Positions 44,660-54,104 of a stretch of DNA of 64,000 nt are shown here, in pieces. The translations under genes were made by a program, and so were the position numbers. Every line of letters begins with the position of its first letter. The first letter of the stretch is position 1. The notes below the pieces were generated by a model, which was not told the DNA's origin, did not search any database, and saw nothing but the letters and a program-made list of their open reading frames with translations. Source of the stretch: Leptospira bouyouniensis (GTDB taxonomy: Bacteria > Spirochaetota > Leptospiria > Leptospirales > Leptospiraceae). The stretch spans positions 124,001 to 188,000 of the forward strand of contig NZ_RQFT01000010.1 of assembly GCF_004769525.1 (NCBI RefSeq), given 5' to 3'.

Positions 44660-45714
44660 ACAAAAAACCGACGGTCGTGATCATTGATGACTCACTACTT
44701 GTGAGAAATATTTTAAGTGATGCACTCACTAAAAAAGAGGAAGTATCTGTCATTGCCACAGGCAAAACAGGCATGGACTGCATTGATCTCGCTGAAAAAC
44801 TAAAACCTGATTTTATTGTTTTAGATATCGAAATGCCGATTATGGATGGGTTAACGGCACTTGCTGAAATCAAAAAGAAAAAACTCCCAAGTCATGTCAT
44901 CATGTTGTCCGTTCTCACCCAACATGGCGCAGATGCTACTTTTAAGGCACTCGAACTTGGGGCAGTGGATTTTATTCCAAAACCATCAAGTGGGAATCAA
45001 TTTTCACCAGAAGACATTGCGGCTGTATTATCTTTAAAAATCAAAGGATTTTCAGATTCCAAACAACTTAGTTTTGAAACGGTTTCCCGACCGGAACGCC
45101 AAATAAATAAAAGTTTTCAAAAACCAATCCAAGTAGATGCTATCGGAATTGGTACCTCCACTGGAGGACCAAAAGCGTTACAAACCGTTTTTGCAGGGAT
45201 ACCAGCTGATTTTCCAAAGCCGATTTTTGTTGTGCAACATATGCCAGCAGGATTCACGAAAGCTTTTGCTGACAGATTGAATTCTTTGTCAAAAATACAA
45301 GTGAAAGAAGCAGAACATGGCGATTTGGTGCATTCGGGTACGGCATACATTGCTCCTGGAGATTACCAAATGAAGGTAGTTGCGAAAGGTAAAGATCATT
45401 TCATAGAACTTACCCATAGCGAACAAGTCAATGGCCATAGGCCTTCCATCGAGGTATTATTTGATAGTTTAATAGAGTCATATGGAGCAGATCATCTTTT
45501 GTCTATGATTATGACTGGGATGGGAAAAGATGGATCTCAGGCAATATCCAACATACACGCGAAAGGTGGTATTACTTTGGCACAGAATGAAGCAACTTCT
45601 GTAGTGTATGGGATGAACCGCGTTGCGGTAGAACTTGGGGGGATCGATTTTGTTCTCCCTGTTGAAGAATTAGTACCAAAAATGATAGAATTATTAAAGT
45701 CGAGAGGGAATTAA
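44656..45714 (+). CDS. Chemotaxis methylesterase CheB
   Basis: Removes methyl groups from chemoreceptors and deamidates them. The N-terminal receiver has phosphoacceptor Asp57 (FIVLDIEMP) and a Lys in IPKPSSG. The C-terminal methylesterase has the catalytic triad Ser168 (GTSTGGPK), His195 (VVQHMP) and Asp near 291 (MTGMGKDG). Length 352. Coupled to cheA by a 4-base overlap and 1 base from cheY. The partner methyltransferase CheR is not in this window. Confidence 0.94.
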   Translation: MNKKPTVVIIDDSLLVRNILSDALTKKEEVSVIATGKTGMDCIDLAEKLKPDFIVLDIEMPIMDGLTALAEIKKKKLPSHVIMLSVLTQHGADATFKALELGAVDFIPKPSSGNQFSPEDIAAVLSLKIKGFSDSKQLSFETVSRPERQINKSFQKPIQVDAIGIGTSTGGPKALQTVFAGIPADFPKPIFVVQHMPAGFTKAFADRLNSLSKIQVKEAEHGDLVHSGTAYIAPGDYQMKVVAKGKDHFIELTHSEQVNGHRPSIEVLFDSLIESYGADHLLSMIMTGMGKDGSQAISNIHAKGGITLAQNEATSVVYGMNRVAVELGGIDFVLPVEELVPKMIELLKSRGN

Positions 45715-45715
45715 A

Positions 45716-46078
45716 ATGGCAAGAATTTTGGTTGTAGATGATGCAAAATTCATGAGAACGCTCGTTAAAGATGCGTTAGTTGGAGCAGGTCACGAAATCG
45801 TTGGTGAAGCAGAAAATGGTAACATTGCGGTTGAACAGTATAAAAACCTCAAACCAGATTTGGTCACCATGGACATTACCATGCGTGAAAAAGATGGAAT
45901 TGAAGCCACAAAAGAAATCATAAAATTTGATGCTTCTGCAAAGATCATTATGGTGACAGCACTTGGACAAGAAGACCTTTTAGCAAAGGCCATCAAAATG
46001 GGTGTGAAAGATTTCGTTGTGAAACCATTTCCACCGGAGAGATTGCAACAAGCAGCCGCTAAAGCATTAGGTTTATAA
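45716..46078 (+). CDS. Chemotaxis response regulator CheY
   Basis: Single-domain receiver that carries the signal to the flagellar motor. Asp53 (LVTMDITM), acidic pair at 8-9 (VVDDAKFM), Thr in MVTALG and Lys in VVKPFPP are all present. Its 120 residues are normal. It begins 1 base after cheB. It is the likely phosphate acceptor from CheA and substrate of the CheC-like domain. Confidence 0.93.
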   Translation: MARILVVDDAKFMRTLVKDALVGAGHEIVGEAENGNIAVEQYKNLKPDLVTMDITMREKDGIEATKEIIKFDASAKIIMVTALGQEDLLAKAIKMGVKDFVVKPFPPERLQQAAAKALGL

Positions 46079-46081
46079 GTC

Positions 46082-46825
46082 GTGTCTCAAACCCCGGAGT
46101 TTATCGTCCGGTGGCAAAACCAGGACGGTGGATTGACTGAAGGACCTTTGACGGTTTTATGGTCTCTGATTGATAGTTATAAGGTTGATATTTTTGAAGT
46201 CTCCCTTTCGCGTATCACATCTGATTTCATTCAATTTTTGAGAACGAGTCAATCCTTGTCCATTGAGCTTACCTCTGAGTTTGCTGTGATGGCGTCACAT
46301 TTGGTGTACTTAAAATCTAAGGCATTACTCCCTGACCCAGGTTTTGAAGAGGAAGATTACGATCCGCCCCTACCGAAAGAACTTGTGGATAAACTTTTGG
46401 AACACAAAAAATTCCAAATGGCTGGGCAACGCCTCGCTGAACTGGACAGATTGACCGCAGGAATGTTCACGAGAGAAACCAACCAAGTTTTAGATGAAAC
46501 GGAAGTATGGCTCGATGTGAGCCTTGTTGATTTGATTTCTGCCTTCAATTCCATTTTGGAACAGGAGAGTTCCAATGAGGAAGAGGAACAAATCCCTATC
46601 TACGAAGGGGTTTCCCAATATTCGGTAGAAGATAAAATGGCCTACTTGCAGAATTTATTGGAAAAATCTGGCGAAATTCACTTTTTGGATTTGTTTGAAA
46701 ATGACAAACCAGAAAAAAAAGAAATCGTCGCAGCCTTCCTTGCTGTATTAGAAGTTGTTAAAATCCGAGTTTGCAAAGTGGTCCAACACGCAGTTTTCGG
46801 AGAAATCAAAATAGTCAAGGTTTAG
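46082..46825 (+). CDS. Segregation and condensation protein A
   Basis: The kleisin that bridges the Smc heads in the condensin-like complex. The N-terminus reads FIVRWQNQDGGLTEGPLTVLWSLIDSYKVDIFEVSLSRIT (typical ScpA start) and then LTSEFAVMASHLVYLKSKALLPDP. The C-terminal winged helix (IVAAFLAVLEVVKIRV) contacts Smc. GTG start at 46082, three bases after cheY. Followed by scpB. Confidence 0.92.
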   Translation: MSQTPEFIVRWQNQDGGLTEGPLTVLWSLIDSYKVDIFEVSLSRITSDFIQFLRTSQSLSIELTSEFAVMASHLVYLKSKALLPDPGFEEEDYDPPLPKELVDKLLEHKKFQMAGQRLAELDRLTAGMFTRETNQVLDETEVWLDVSLVDLISAFNSILEQESSNEEEEQIPIYEGVSQYSVEDKMAYLQNLLEKSGEIHFLDLFENDKPEKKEIVAAFLAVLEVVKIRVCKVVQHAVFGEIKIVKV

Positions 46826-46831
46826 ATCAAC

Positions 46832-47470
46832 TTGGAAGAAAGAAACTATACAAAGGGCCTTCTTGAGGCACTTCTCTTTTTGTCTTCGGATCCAATCAAA
46901 TTATCTGCCCTTGCTAAGTCTTGTGGAATCGAAAAAACCGAAGCTCGAGAACTTTTAGATGAATTGATTTTGGATTACCAAGAAAGAGAAGGTGGTTTTT
47001 TGCTAAGAGAAATCGCTGGTGGATACCAATTCATTACCAATCAAAAATACAGCGAAATCTTATCTCATATATTTAAAGATAAAAAAAGGGAAACTCTCTC
47101 TAGAGGGACTCTCGATACCCTCGCGATCATTGCATACAAACAACCAATCACCTTAACAGAGTTAGATGAAATTCGTGGTGTATCTTCTAGGGCAATGGTT
47201 GCAAGCCTTATGTCCAAAAAATTAGTCAAAGCAGTTGGACAAAAAGAAGTTCCAGGTCGACCAACTTTATATGGTACTACAAACGAATTTTTATTACATT
47301 TTGGATTGAGTAAACTCACTGACCTTCCTACTCCAGTGGAAGTGAAAGAGCTCAAATTTGAAGAGTTTTCACTAGATTCTATTGTTGTGACAGATGAGAC
47401 AGAAATGAATCCGGACTTTGATTTAGATTCTCTACCTGAAGAATTAAAAGAAGAGAAAATCAATGAGTAA
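46832..47470 (+). CDS. Segregation and condensation protein B
   Basis: Dimeric winged-helix protein that binds ScpA in the Smc complex. Landmarks are KGLLEALLFLSSDPI near the N-terminus, GGYQFITNQKY, TLDTLAIIAYKQPITLTELDEIRGVSS and a tail ending in acidic residues. The TTG start at 46832 is preceded by AAGG. The 3' end overlaps pheA by 8 bases. Confidence 0.92.
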   Translation: MEERNYTKGLLEALLFLSSDPIKLSALAKSCGIEKTEARELLDELILDYQEREGGFLLREIAGGYQFITNQKYSEILSHIFKDKKRETLSRGTLDTLAIIAYKQPITLTELDEIRGVSSRAMVASLMSKKLVKAVGQKEVPGRPTLYGTTNEFLLHFGLSKLTDLPTPVEVKELKFEEFSLDSIVVTDETEMNPDFDLDSLPEELKEEKINE

Positions 47471-48554
47471 TGCAGAAGAAGAATTAAAAAAACTCAGGGC
47501 TGATATCGATTCTCTCGATTCTCAAATTATCAATCTGATTCAAAAACGTGCAGGTTTCGCACAAGAAATTGGTCGTGTAAAAAAAGAATCAGGTGGTCCG
47601 ATTTATAGACCTGACCGTGAAAAAGATGTTTATGAAAAAGTTACAAAACTTTCCGAAGGTCCTCTTCCTTCTGCAGTAATCCGCGCAATCTATCGTGAAA
47701 TGATGTCAGGTACAATCGCCTTAGAACATCCGTTAAAGATCGGTTTTTTAGGACCAGAAGGTAGTTTTTCTCATTCAGCATTACGTTCAAAATTTGGTAC
47801 TTCCATTGAAGCTGTACCACAAACTTCTATTCCTGATGTATTTCGTATGGTAGAAGAAGAAAAATTAGATTATGGCGTTGTCCCAGTGGAAAATTCGACT
47901 GAAGGACAAGTGAGTTCTACTCTTGATATGTTTTTAGAAACAGATCTCATTGTGTATTCAGAGTTATACCAAAGGATTTCATTTTCTTTACTAGGGTTTG
48001 AAACAGATTTAGCATCTGTGAAAAAACTTTATGGAATTCGTATTGGAAACGAACAATGTAGGAATTGGATTTCGGCTAACTTACCAAATGCGGAAGTTGT
48101 CGACACATCTTCTACAGCGATGGCCGCAAAACTAGTTTCTGAAAGAAGAGATGGCCTTGCCATCGCTTCAAAAATTGCAGGCGAAATTTATAATTTAGGT
48201 ATCATAGCTGAGGGCATCGAAGATTATTCAGGTAATACAACTCGGTTTTTAGTCATAGGAAAAACAGAATCACCTCAAACGAATGAAGACAAAACTTCAA
48301 TTGTATTTTCTATTCCTAACCAAACAGGGTCATTATTTCAAATTTTAAAAACCTTTAATGATGTTTCTGTGAACCTAACCAAAATAGAATCAAGACCATT
48401 AAAACGTAATTTATGGGAGTATCATTTTTTCATCGATTTTATTGGTCATAAATCAGATCCTAAGATCAAATCTCTCCTAGAAACCATAAGATCACAATGT
48501 ACCGCTTTGAAAGTCCTCGGTTCTTATCCAACTGCAGGATCCTTTCCCACATGA
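47463..48554 (+). CDS. Bifunctional chorismate mutase/prephenate dehydratase (P-protein)
   Basis: Makes phenylpyruvate from chorismate for phenylalanine synthesis. Residues 1-90 are an AroQ chorismate mutase (LRADIDSLDSQIINLIQKRAGFAQEIGRVKKE). The prephenate dehydratase begins KIGFLGPEGSFSHSA near 95 and includes GVVPVENSTEGQV and the catalytic region NTTRFLVIGK near 260. A terminal ACT domain (TSIVFSIPNQTGSLFQILKTF) gives phenylalanine feedback control. Length 363. Its stop is shared with tyrA as ATGA. Confidence 0.95.
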   Translation: MSNAEEELKKLRADIDSLDSQIINLIQKRAGFAQEIGRVKKESGGPIYRPDREKDVYEKVTKLSEGPLPSAVIRAIYREMMSGTIALEHPLKIGFLGPEGSFSHSALRSKFGTSIEAVPQTSIPDVFRMVEEEKLDYGVVPVENSTEGQVSSTLDMFLETDLIVYSELYQRISFSLLGFETDLASVKKLYGIRIGNEQCRNWISANLPNAEVVDTSSTAMAAKLVSERRDGLAIASKIAGEIYNLGIIAEGIEDYSGNTTRFLVIGKTESPQTNEDKTSIVFSIPNQTGSLFQILKTFNDVSVNLTKIESRPLKRNLWEYHFFIDFIGHKSDPKIKSLLETIRSQCTALKVLGSYPTAGSFPT

Positions 48555-49444
48555 AACTAGACCGTGTTCTCATTTATGGAATGGGGCTTATGGGAGGGTC
48601 TCTATCATTAACGATTCGTGAAAAATTCCCCAATGCAAAAATATTTGCTGTGGTTCGGTCAGAAAAAAGTAAAAACTCAATTATTCAAAAAAAATTAGCT
48701 GACCAAGTATTGTTAAACGATGAAACTTTTAGTATCGATTGGGATCAATATGATCTTGTTGTATTTAGTACACCTGTAACGTCAGTTTTAAAACTCATTC
48801 CTAGTTTACCAAAAAAAAGTTCGACAATTTTTATGGATTTAGGGTCCACCAAACAATCTATTGTTGCAGCAGTGGACCAACATTTCGGAAATTTTGAGCA
48901 CAACTATATTTCTGCACATCCCATGTGTGGTTCTGAACAAACAGGGCCCCTTGCAGCAATACCAAATCTTTACCAAGATAAACTGTGTATCTTAACCAAA
49001 CCAAAGGCTGCGAGCCAAACTTCATTTGAAGCAGTAAATAAATTTTGGGAAACAATTGGGTCTTGGACGATTCCAATGGATGCAAATGTACATGACGAAA
49101 CCTTGGCTTATGTTTCTCATCTACCACATGTGATTTCGACGATCCTTGTTAATGTTGCTGGCAAAAACAAAACGACGATGGAACAAGTATCTTCGATAAC
49201 GAAACCAATTACTGGTGGAGGTTTTCGTGATATGTCAAGGATCGCTGGTTCTAATGCAGAGATGTGGGCATCGATATTCGAGGAAAATAAAGTATTTTTA
49301 AAAAACTCTATTGATGATTTTATAAAAGAACTTAAAGAATTTCGTAAACTATTTCAAGAAGAAACTAATCTTGATGAATCCAGCATTCATTCCATTTGGG
49401 ATTTAGCACTGAAACAAAAAGAAATCATTCAGAAAACAAAATGA
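48551..49444 (+). CDS. Prephenate dehydrogenase
   Basis: NAD-dependent formation of 4-hydroxyphenylpyruvate for tyrosine synthesis. The Rossmann motif VLIYGMGLMGGSLSL lies at residues 7-21, and the catalytic region has SAHPMCGSEQTGP near 120 and HLPHVIS near 190. I start at the ATG 48551, which overlaps the pheA stop (ATGA). The frame also contains an upstream ATG (48497) inside pheA that is not used. Length 297. No ACT domain is seen, so feedback may rest on a different element. Confidence 0.93.
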   Translation: MKLDRVLIYGMGLMGGSLSLTIREKFPNAKIFAVVRSEKSKNSIIQKKLADQVLLNDETFSIDWDQYDLVVFSTPVTSVLKLIPSLPKKSSTIFMDLGSTKQSIVAAVDQHFGNFEHNYISAHPMCGSEQTGPLAAIPNLYQDKLCILTKPKAASQTSFEAVNKFWETIGSWTIPMDANVHDETLAYVSHLPHVISTILVNVAGKNKTTMEQVSSITKPITGGGFRDMSRIAGSNAEMWASIFEENKVFLKNSIDDFIKELKEFRKLFQEETNLDESSIHSIWDLALKQKEIIQKTK

Positions 49445-50598
49445 AATTTTTAAAAAACATTAGTAAGTTAAGCGGTTGTCAGGCGGCAATTTTGACTAAC
49501 CAAAGTGCATTCGGTTATAATGGTAAATACCATTTCCAAACCTATTCAGAAATTTTTAATCTAAAAACTATTTTTTTACCTGAACATGGATTGTTTGCTG
49601 AATTACAAGATCAAGTGAGTGGAGACGAATTAAAATACCTTTTTGGTAATATGCAAATTGTAAATTTGTATGGAAAGGAAGAGAGTAGTTTGGTTCCACC
49701 TAAGGAAAGTTTACAAAATTTAGATTTAGTGATCATTGATATAAAAGATGTTGGTTCTAGGTATTACACTTTTTTAACAACTGCATATTATATTTTAGAT
49801 CAAATTGCGAAACTAAAAAAAGAAACTGGTAAAGCACCTATTTTTTTAGTAATTGATTCTCCAAATCCGATTGGTACAAAAGTGGAAGGATCTCCACTAT
49901 TAGAATCCTACCAATCCTTTGTTGGTGTTAAAACGGTTCTACATCGGCACGGTCTTACTCCAGGTGGACTTCTTACTTATTATAACGATACATTCCATTT
50001 AAATGTGGATGTAGTCGTTGTCCCGGTAGGTGTTTTCCATCCAAATCGTATTCCTTCATTTGAATGGGTTCCTCCATCACCAAATATCCCGACGCAAAAC
50101 ACTTGTTTCGTGTATCCTGGTATGTGTTTATTGGAAGGAACCAATCTTTCGGAAGGAAGAGGTACAACCAAACCATTCGAAACTTTTGGTGCACCATACT
50201 TGTTTGGTGAAGCTAAACAAGAACTAGACATACGATTGTCAAACCACCAGAAAGGAACCTTTCTTTTAAGGAATTTGCGTTTTTTGCCTACTTTTCATAA
50301 ATATGTTGGGATCATCTGTGAAGGTTACCAACTTATGGTAACAAAACCTAAAAAGTTTCATTCTTTATATTTTACTTTATATTTTTTAAAACAGTTGGGT
50401 GAATTGTTTCCGAAACAATTTGAATTTTTAAAAGGAGTTTATGAATTTCGATCCGATCGACCAGCAATAGAGTTACTTGCGGGTGATCCTTATTTACTCG
50501 ATTATCTGTATGGTAAACATTCGGAATCTGATCTAGAAATGTATTTGGAAAACAAAGAATCACTTTGGACCAAAGCAATAAAACCTTACAGATACTAA
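49441..50598 (+). CDS. DUF1343 / NamZ-type exo-N-acetylmuramidase
   Basis: Member of the NamZ family, which releases MurNAc from the ends of peptidoglycan fragments. Family landmarks: AAILTNQSAFG near residue 14, FLPEHGLFAELQDQVSGDE near 39, IIDIKDVGSRYYTF, LVIDSPNPIG near 135, and LEGTNLSEGRGTTKPFETFGAP near 235. The ATG at 49441 overlaps the tyrA stop (ATGA). Most NamZ proteins are secreted, but this one has no signal peptide, so it may work in the cytoplasm on recycled muropeptides. Coupling to aromatic amino acid genes is unexplained. Confidence 0.85.
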   Translation: MKFLKNISKLSGCQAAILTNQSAFGYNGKYHFQTYSEIFNLKTIFLPEHGLFAELQDQVSGDELKYLFGNMQIVNLYGKEESSLVPPKESLQNLDLVIIDIKDVGSRYYTFLTTAYYILDQIAKLKKETGKAPIFLVIDSPNPIGTKVEGSPLLESYQSFVGVKTVLHRHGLTPGGLLTYYNDTFHLNVDVVVVPVGVFHPNRIPSFEWVPPSPNIPTQNTCFVYPGMCLLEGTNLSEGRGTTKPFETFGAPYLFGEAKQELDIRLSNHQKGTFLLRNLRFLPTFHKYVGIICEGYQLMVTKPKKFHSLYFTLYFLKQLGELFPKQFEFLKGVYEFRSDRPAIELLAGDPYLLDYLYGKHSESDLEMYLENKESLWTKAIKPYRY

Positions 50599-50646
50599 TT
50601 TTTTTAACAAAATGATGTTGCAGACCGACTAAAGGTTAGGTAAATA

Positions 50647-51243
50647 ATGACCATGACAAAACTGTTTCGAACCATCATTCTATTTTCCCTAATGACTACG
50701 CTTTTTACCAATTGTGGCTATAACCGTATCCAAGAGTTGGATGAAGAAGTCACTGCTTCTTGGGCAGAAGTGCTCAACCAATACAAAAGAAGAGCTGATT
50801 TAGTTCCCAATTTAGTTTCAGCAGTAAAAGGTTTTGCAAACCAAGAAAAAGATATTATGAAAGGAATTGCTGACGCAAGAGCTAAAATTGGATCGATCCA
50901 AGCCACTCCAGAACTCATCAATAATCCCGAAAGTTTAAAACAATTTGACCAAGCTCAAGGCCAACTTGGATCAGCATTATCTAGACTTCTCATGATCCAA
51001 GAGAATTACCCGCAACTAAAGTCTGACCAACATTTTTCTGATCTGATGGCACAATTGGAAGGAACTGAAAATCGAATCACAGTGGCAAGGAATCGTTTTA
51101 TTAAAGCCACAAAAGAGTTCAACGTTTACATTCGGCAGTTCCCAGCAGTCCTTACTGCAAAAGCATTTGGTTATGAAGCTAAGGCGAGTTTTACTGTGGA
51201 AGACCAAAAGACGATTGAGAATGCTCCAAAAGTTGAATTTTAA
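50647..51243 (+). CDS. LemA family lipoprotein
   Basis: A LemA-family protein of 198 residues, helical, anchored to the envelope. The signal ends LFTNCGYN, a lipobox-like site with Cys near 25. The LemA core is clear: LDEEVTASWAEVLNQYKRRADLVPNLVSAVKGFA (35-68), then RLLMIQENYPQLKSDQHFSDLMAQLEGTENRI and ARNRFIKATKEFNVYIRQFP. Function of the family is not settled. An upstream AGGTTAGG serves as ribosome binding site. A strong terminator follows. Confidence 0.88.
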   Translation: MTMTKLFRTIILFSLMTTLFTNCGYNRIQELDEEVTASWAEVLNQYKRRADLVPNLVSAVKGFANQEKDIMKGIADARAKIGSIQATPELINNPESLKQFDQAQGQLGSALSRLLMIQENYPQLKSDQHFSDLMAQLEGTENRITVARNRFIKATKEFNVYIRQFPAVLTAKAFGYEAKASFTVEDQKTIENAPKVEF

Positions 51244-51303
51244 GTTTTAAACTCTATTGAATTTCTATTACATTCGTTTGTTCATTTGTAAGAGTTAAAT
51301 GAG

Positions 51304-51343
51304 AAAAAAGGTATCGAAAGTTTTCACCTTCGATACCTTTTTT
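51304..51343. terminator. Bidirectional rho-independent terminator
   Basis: GGTATCGAA (51310-51318) pairs perfectly with TTCGATACC (51329-51337) around a 10-base loop, with A-run on the left and T-run on the right, so it works for lemA rightward and for the convergent MBOAT operon leftward. Confidence 0.9.
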
Positions 51344-51391
51344 ATTTCCTCTTACTTATGGAGTTCGAATTCATCAGTTTGCATTGAATTA

Positions 51392-52822
51392 TTAGAACTG
51401 AAAATAAAGAAATGGACTGGATAAGGTGACACTATAAATGATAAAGGACGTCACATACAGTAAAATACAAGCTGGGACAAGGAAATACAAATTGTCAGTA
51501 ATGAAGGCAAACCTGTCTTCTTTTTTATCCTGCATAATATCTACAAAAAACAAGAAACCAACAAGTATCACCAAACTGATGTTCATTTGAGGAAAAAATC
51601 CACCAGCACCTGTAAAAGCTCTTTCTAACATGATGTTTGTGATACCCATCCCAGTAGGAACTTCAGGTGTCGCTTTTGCCCGGAAGAAAAAACAAGAAAG
51701 GACAAAAACTCCAACAGGATACAGTGGTTGTAAAAACCTAGGTACTTTGTTCCAAACATTTCGCATCGTCTCAAATTTAAATACAAACTTTTCAACCACC
51801 ATCATCGTTGAATGAAGGGTTCCCCAAAATACAAATGTCCAATCGGCACCATGCCAAATTCCTGAAACGAAGGTTGTGATGAATAAATTCACATAAGCTA
51901 AAATTTCGCCCCTCCTGTTTCCGCCAAGAGTGATGTACACATAATCTCTTAACCAAGAACTAAAGGATATATGCCACCGCCTCCAAAGTTCACTGAGGGT
52001 TCCCGATAGAAAAGGTCGATCAAAGTTTTTGGGAATATGGAAGCCAAGGATTCTTGCTGTTCCAATCGCAATATCTGAATACCCGGAAAAATCACAATAA
52101 ATTTGAACGGCAAATAAAAAGGCAGCTATCCACATTGCGATCCAGTTGTATTCCGTCGGACTTGCATAAATCGGATCAATCACGTAAGAAACAGGATCGG
52201 CGATAAAAGTTTTTTTAAAGATTCCCCAAAAGAGTTGTTTCAAACCTTGTTTCAGATTATCTTTCGTGAAGTCTTTGGATTCTAAAAATTGATGTAATAC
52301 ATCACTGGCTCGTAAGATTGGACCTGCCACAAGTTGTGGAAAAAAAGATAAAAAAAGGCCAAAGTGGAAAATAGATTTTGCTCTTACAACCACCCCTTTG
52401 TAAACATCCACAGCATAAGATACGGCTTGTAAGGTGAAAAAACTAATCCCCATTGGTAATAAGATTCCAGATTTTTGTATAAAATCCGGATCACAAGCAG
52501 TGAAAGAAAAAGTTTGGTTCCAAACTGTGATAGAAAAATCCAAATATTTAAAGACAAACAATAAACTTAAATTGCTCCACACTGCAACATTCAACCAAAA
52601 GATCTTTTTGGATTTGGAGTCTGTTTCCTCCATGTAATCAACAGATAGTTTTGTGATGACAAAAGAAAAGACAAGTAAGATGAGAAATGGAATTCTAAAG
52701 ATTGCATAAAAATATAAACTAACAATAAATAACCAGAGTCCCTGAAATCGTTTTGGGATCAGAAAATAAATAAAAATAACGACTGGTGCAAAAATTAAAT
52801 AATGGACTGAATTAAAAAGCAT
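51392..52822 (-). CDS. MBOAT family O-acyltransferase
   Basis: Integral membrane acyltransferase (AlgI/DltB type) that moves an acyl group across the membrane onto an envelope polymer or lipid. It has about 11 helices, the motif WRRWHISFSSWLRDYVYI around residue 275-292 and the active-site His in FVSGIWHGADWTFVFWG near 320. Length 476. It is the last gene of a leftward cluster with two SGNH proteins, a pairing like AlgI with AlgJ/AlgX. The 3' end faces the bidirectional terminator. Confidence 0.9.
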   Translation of the reverse strand: MLFNSVHYLIFAPVVIFIYFLIPKRFQGLWLFIVSLYFYAIFRIPFLILLVFSFVITKLSVDYMEETDSKSKKIFWLNVAVWSNLSLLFVFKYLDFSITVWNQTFSFTACDPDFIQKSGILLPMGISFFTLQAVSYAVDVYKGVVVRAKSIFHFGLFLSFFPQLVAGPILRASDVLHQFLESKDFTKDNLKQGLKQLFWGIFKKTFIADPVSYVIDPIYASPTEYNWIAMWIAAFLFAVQIYCDFSGYSDIAIGTARILGFHIPKNFDRPFLSGTLSELWRRWHISFSSWLRDYVYITLGGNRRGEILAYVNLFITTFVSGIWHGADWTFVFWGTLHSTMMVVEKFVFKFETMRNVWNKVPRFLQPLYPVGVFVLSCFFFRAKATPEVPTGMGITNIMLERAFTGAGGFFPQMNISLVILVGFLFFVDIMQDKKEDRFAFITDNLYFLVPACILLYVTSFIIYSVTLSSPFLYFQF

Positions 52823-54062
52823 TTGATCTGTTTTCCTTTAAAGCGGAACGAATGGATTCTGCTGCCCATAAATTTCCTAATTTTGTTAGGTGACCATCAC
52901 CTGGGATATAATAATCTTGAATCCCGGCTTTTTTGGTTTTTCCATGAATAATAAATTCACGACCACACATCTTGTCAGTGTAAGGTAAAATCTCTATGGT
53001 TTTGACAGATTTGGATTCCAGATACTTTTTTGCTCTCAAAGCATAATTACCTAGGGCATTAAATTTTCCTAATTGGCGACAATACACTTCTTCAATCTGC
53101 ATGGGCAAAATCACAGGAATAAACTCATAACCTTTTTCCTTTGCAAATTGGATCATGAGATCATATGCTCGTGTAGTGGTTTCCGGTAGGGGTTCTAAGT
53201 CATTTATGTTTATTTGTGAATCAGAACATTGGATTTGTAAATTGGGAATCGGTGTTGGGCAAATAAAGTTTTCTTTGTCTTCACATTTTGCATTTTTAAC
53301 AGGTACAAAAAAAGCCTCTTTTAAATACGTTAACGGTGTTTCGGCGATCTGTTTAGAATCCAAAGCGATAGTGTATTTAGTTTGAGCATACTTAACTTTC
53401 GTTTGTTCGAATGCGAGTTTTAAAGCTTGTAAAAGATACAAAATTCTTGTGAGTTCAAATTGGATGCGAAACTTGTTTTTCCATTCTAAATCATGTTCAT
53501 GGAGAGCATCATTTTCATCATCGGGTAAAATTCCTTGTGCCCGTAATTCTTCGGGCATAGTAAAGTCATTCGGTGAGATAAAAAATAAAACTTTTTGGAT
53601 TTTGTCAATTTTTCCTGACAAATCTTTGAGGCGTTTGTATGAACCAAGAGATCCGTATGCATCTACTCCAAAATTCAAACTTTGGTAGATGATACCATCT
53701 TCTTCATAACCATCAAGTTGAGAACAAAATGTATCCTCATCCGATACACCAAATCCCATCACAAGGCTATCGCCCAAACAAACCAGTTTTGGTTTTTCTG
53801 GGTTTGGCTCTTTTAGTCCGCGAAGACCTAAGGAATTGGTTGTGAATTGACCCTGCCAAAGGTCTGCATAATGTCGAACATAGCGACTTTCGTTTGGAGC
53901 AAGTGTGACACCATAATCAGGATGGTAGGCATGGAGAAGTTTTACATCGCGGTAATAACGGAGAGCCGGTGGATTGGCAAGTCGGAAGATTCCTTCCAGA
54001 GTTAAAATAACGAACGGGAAAAATAGGACAATGGCTCCCCATCGTTTCCAGTTTTGGACCAT
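52812..54062 (-). CDS. SGNH hydrolase-like protein, membrane-anchored
   Basis: An extracytoplasmic SGNH/GDSL fold protein with one N-terminal membrane helix (about 10-25). The nucleophile block is VCLGDSLVMGFG near 95-106 and the Asn block ISPNDF near 163. The C-terminal catalytic pair is in GDGHLTKLG near 385-393 (Asp-x-His). Length 416. It overlaps the MBOAT gene by 11 bases. It likely hands acyl groups to, or takes them from, an envelope glycan together with the MBOAT protein. The acceptor is unknown. Confidence 0.8.
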   Translation of the reverse strand: MVQNWKRWGAIVLFFPFVILTLEGIFRLANPPALRYYRDVKLLHAYHPDYGVTLAPNESRYVRHYADLWQGQFTTNSLGLRGLKEPNPEKPKLVCLGDSLVMGFGVSDEDTFCSQLDGYEEDGIIYQSLNFGVDAYGSLGSYKRLKDLSGKIDKIQKVLFFISPNDFTMPEELRAQGILPDDENDALHEHDLEWKNKFRIQFELTRILYLLQALKLAFEQTKVKYAQTKYTIALDSKQIAETPLTYLKEAFFVPVKNAKCEDKENFICPTPIPNLQIQCSDSQININDLEPLPETTTRAYDLMIQFAKEKGYEFIPVILPMQIEEVYCRQLGKFNALGNYALRAKKYLESKSVKTIEILPYTDKMCGREFIIHGKTKKAGIQDYYIPGDGHLTKLGNLWAAESIRSALKENRSNAF

Positions 54063-54104
54063 ATCCCTCTAAACTTTAGAAAAGGGGATAGGAATCAAGC
54101 ATTT

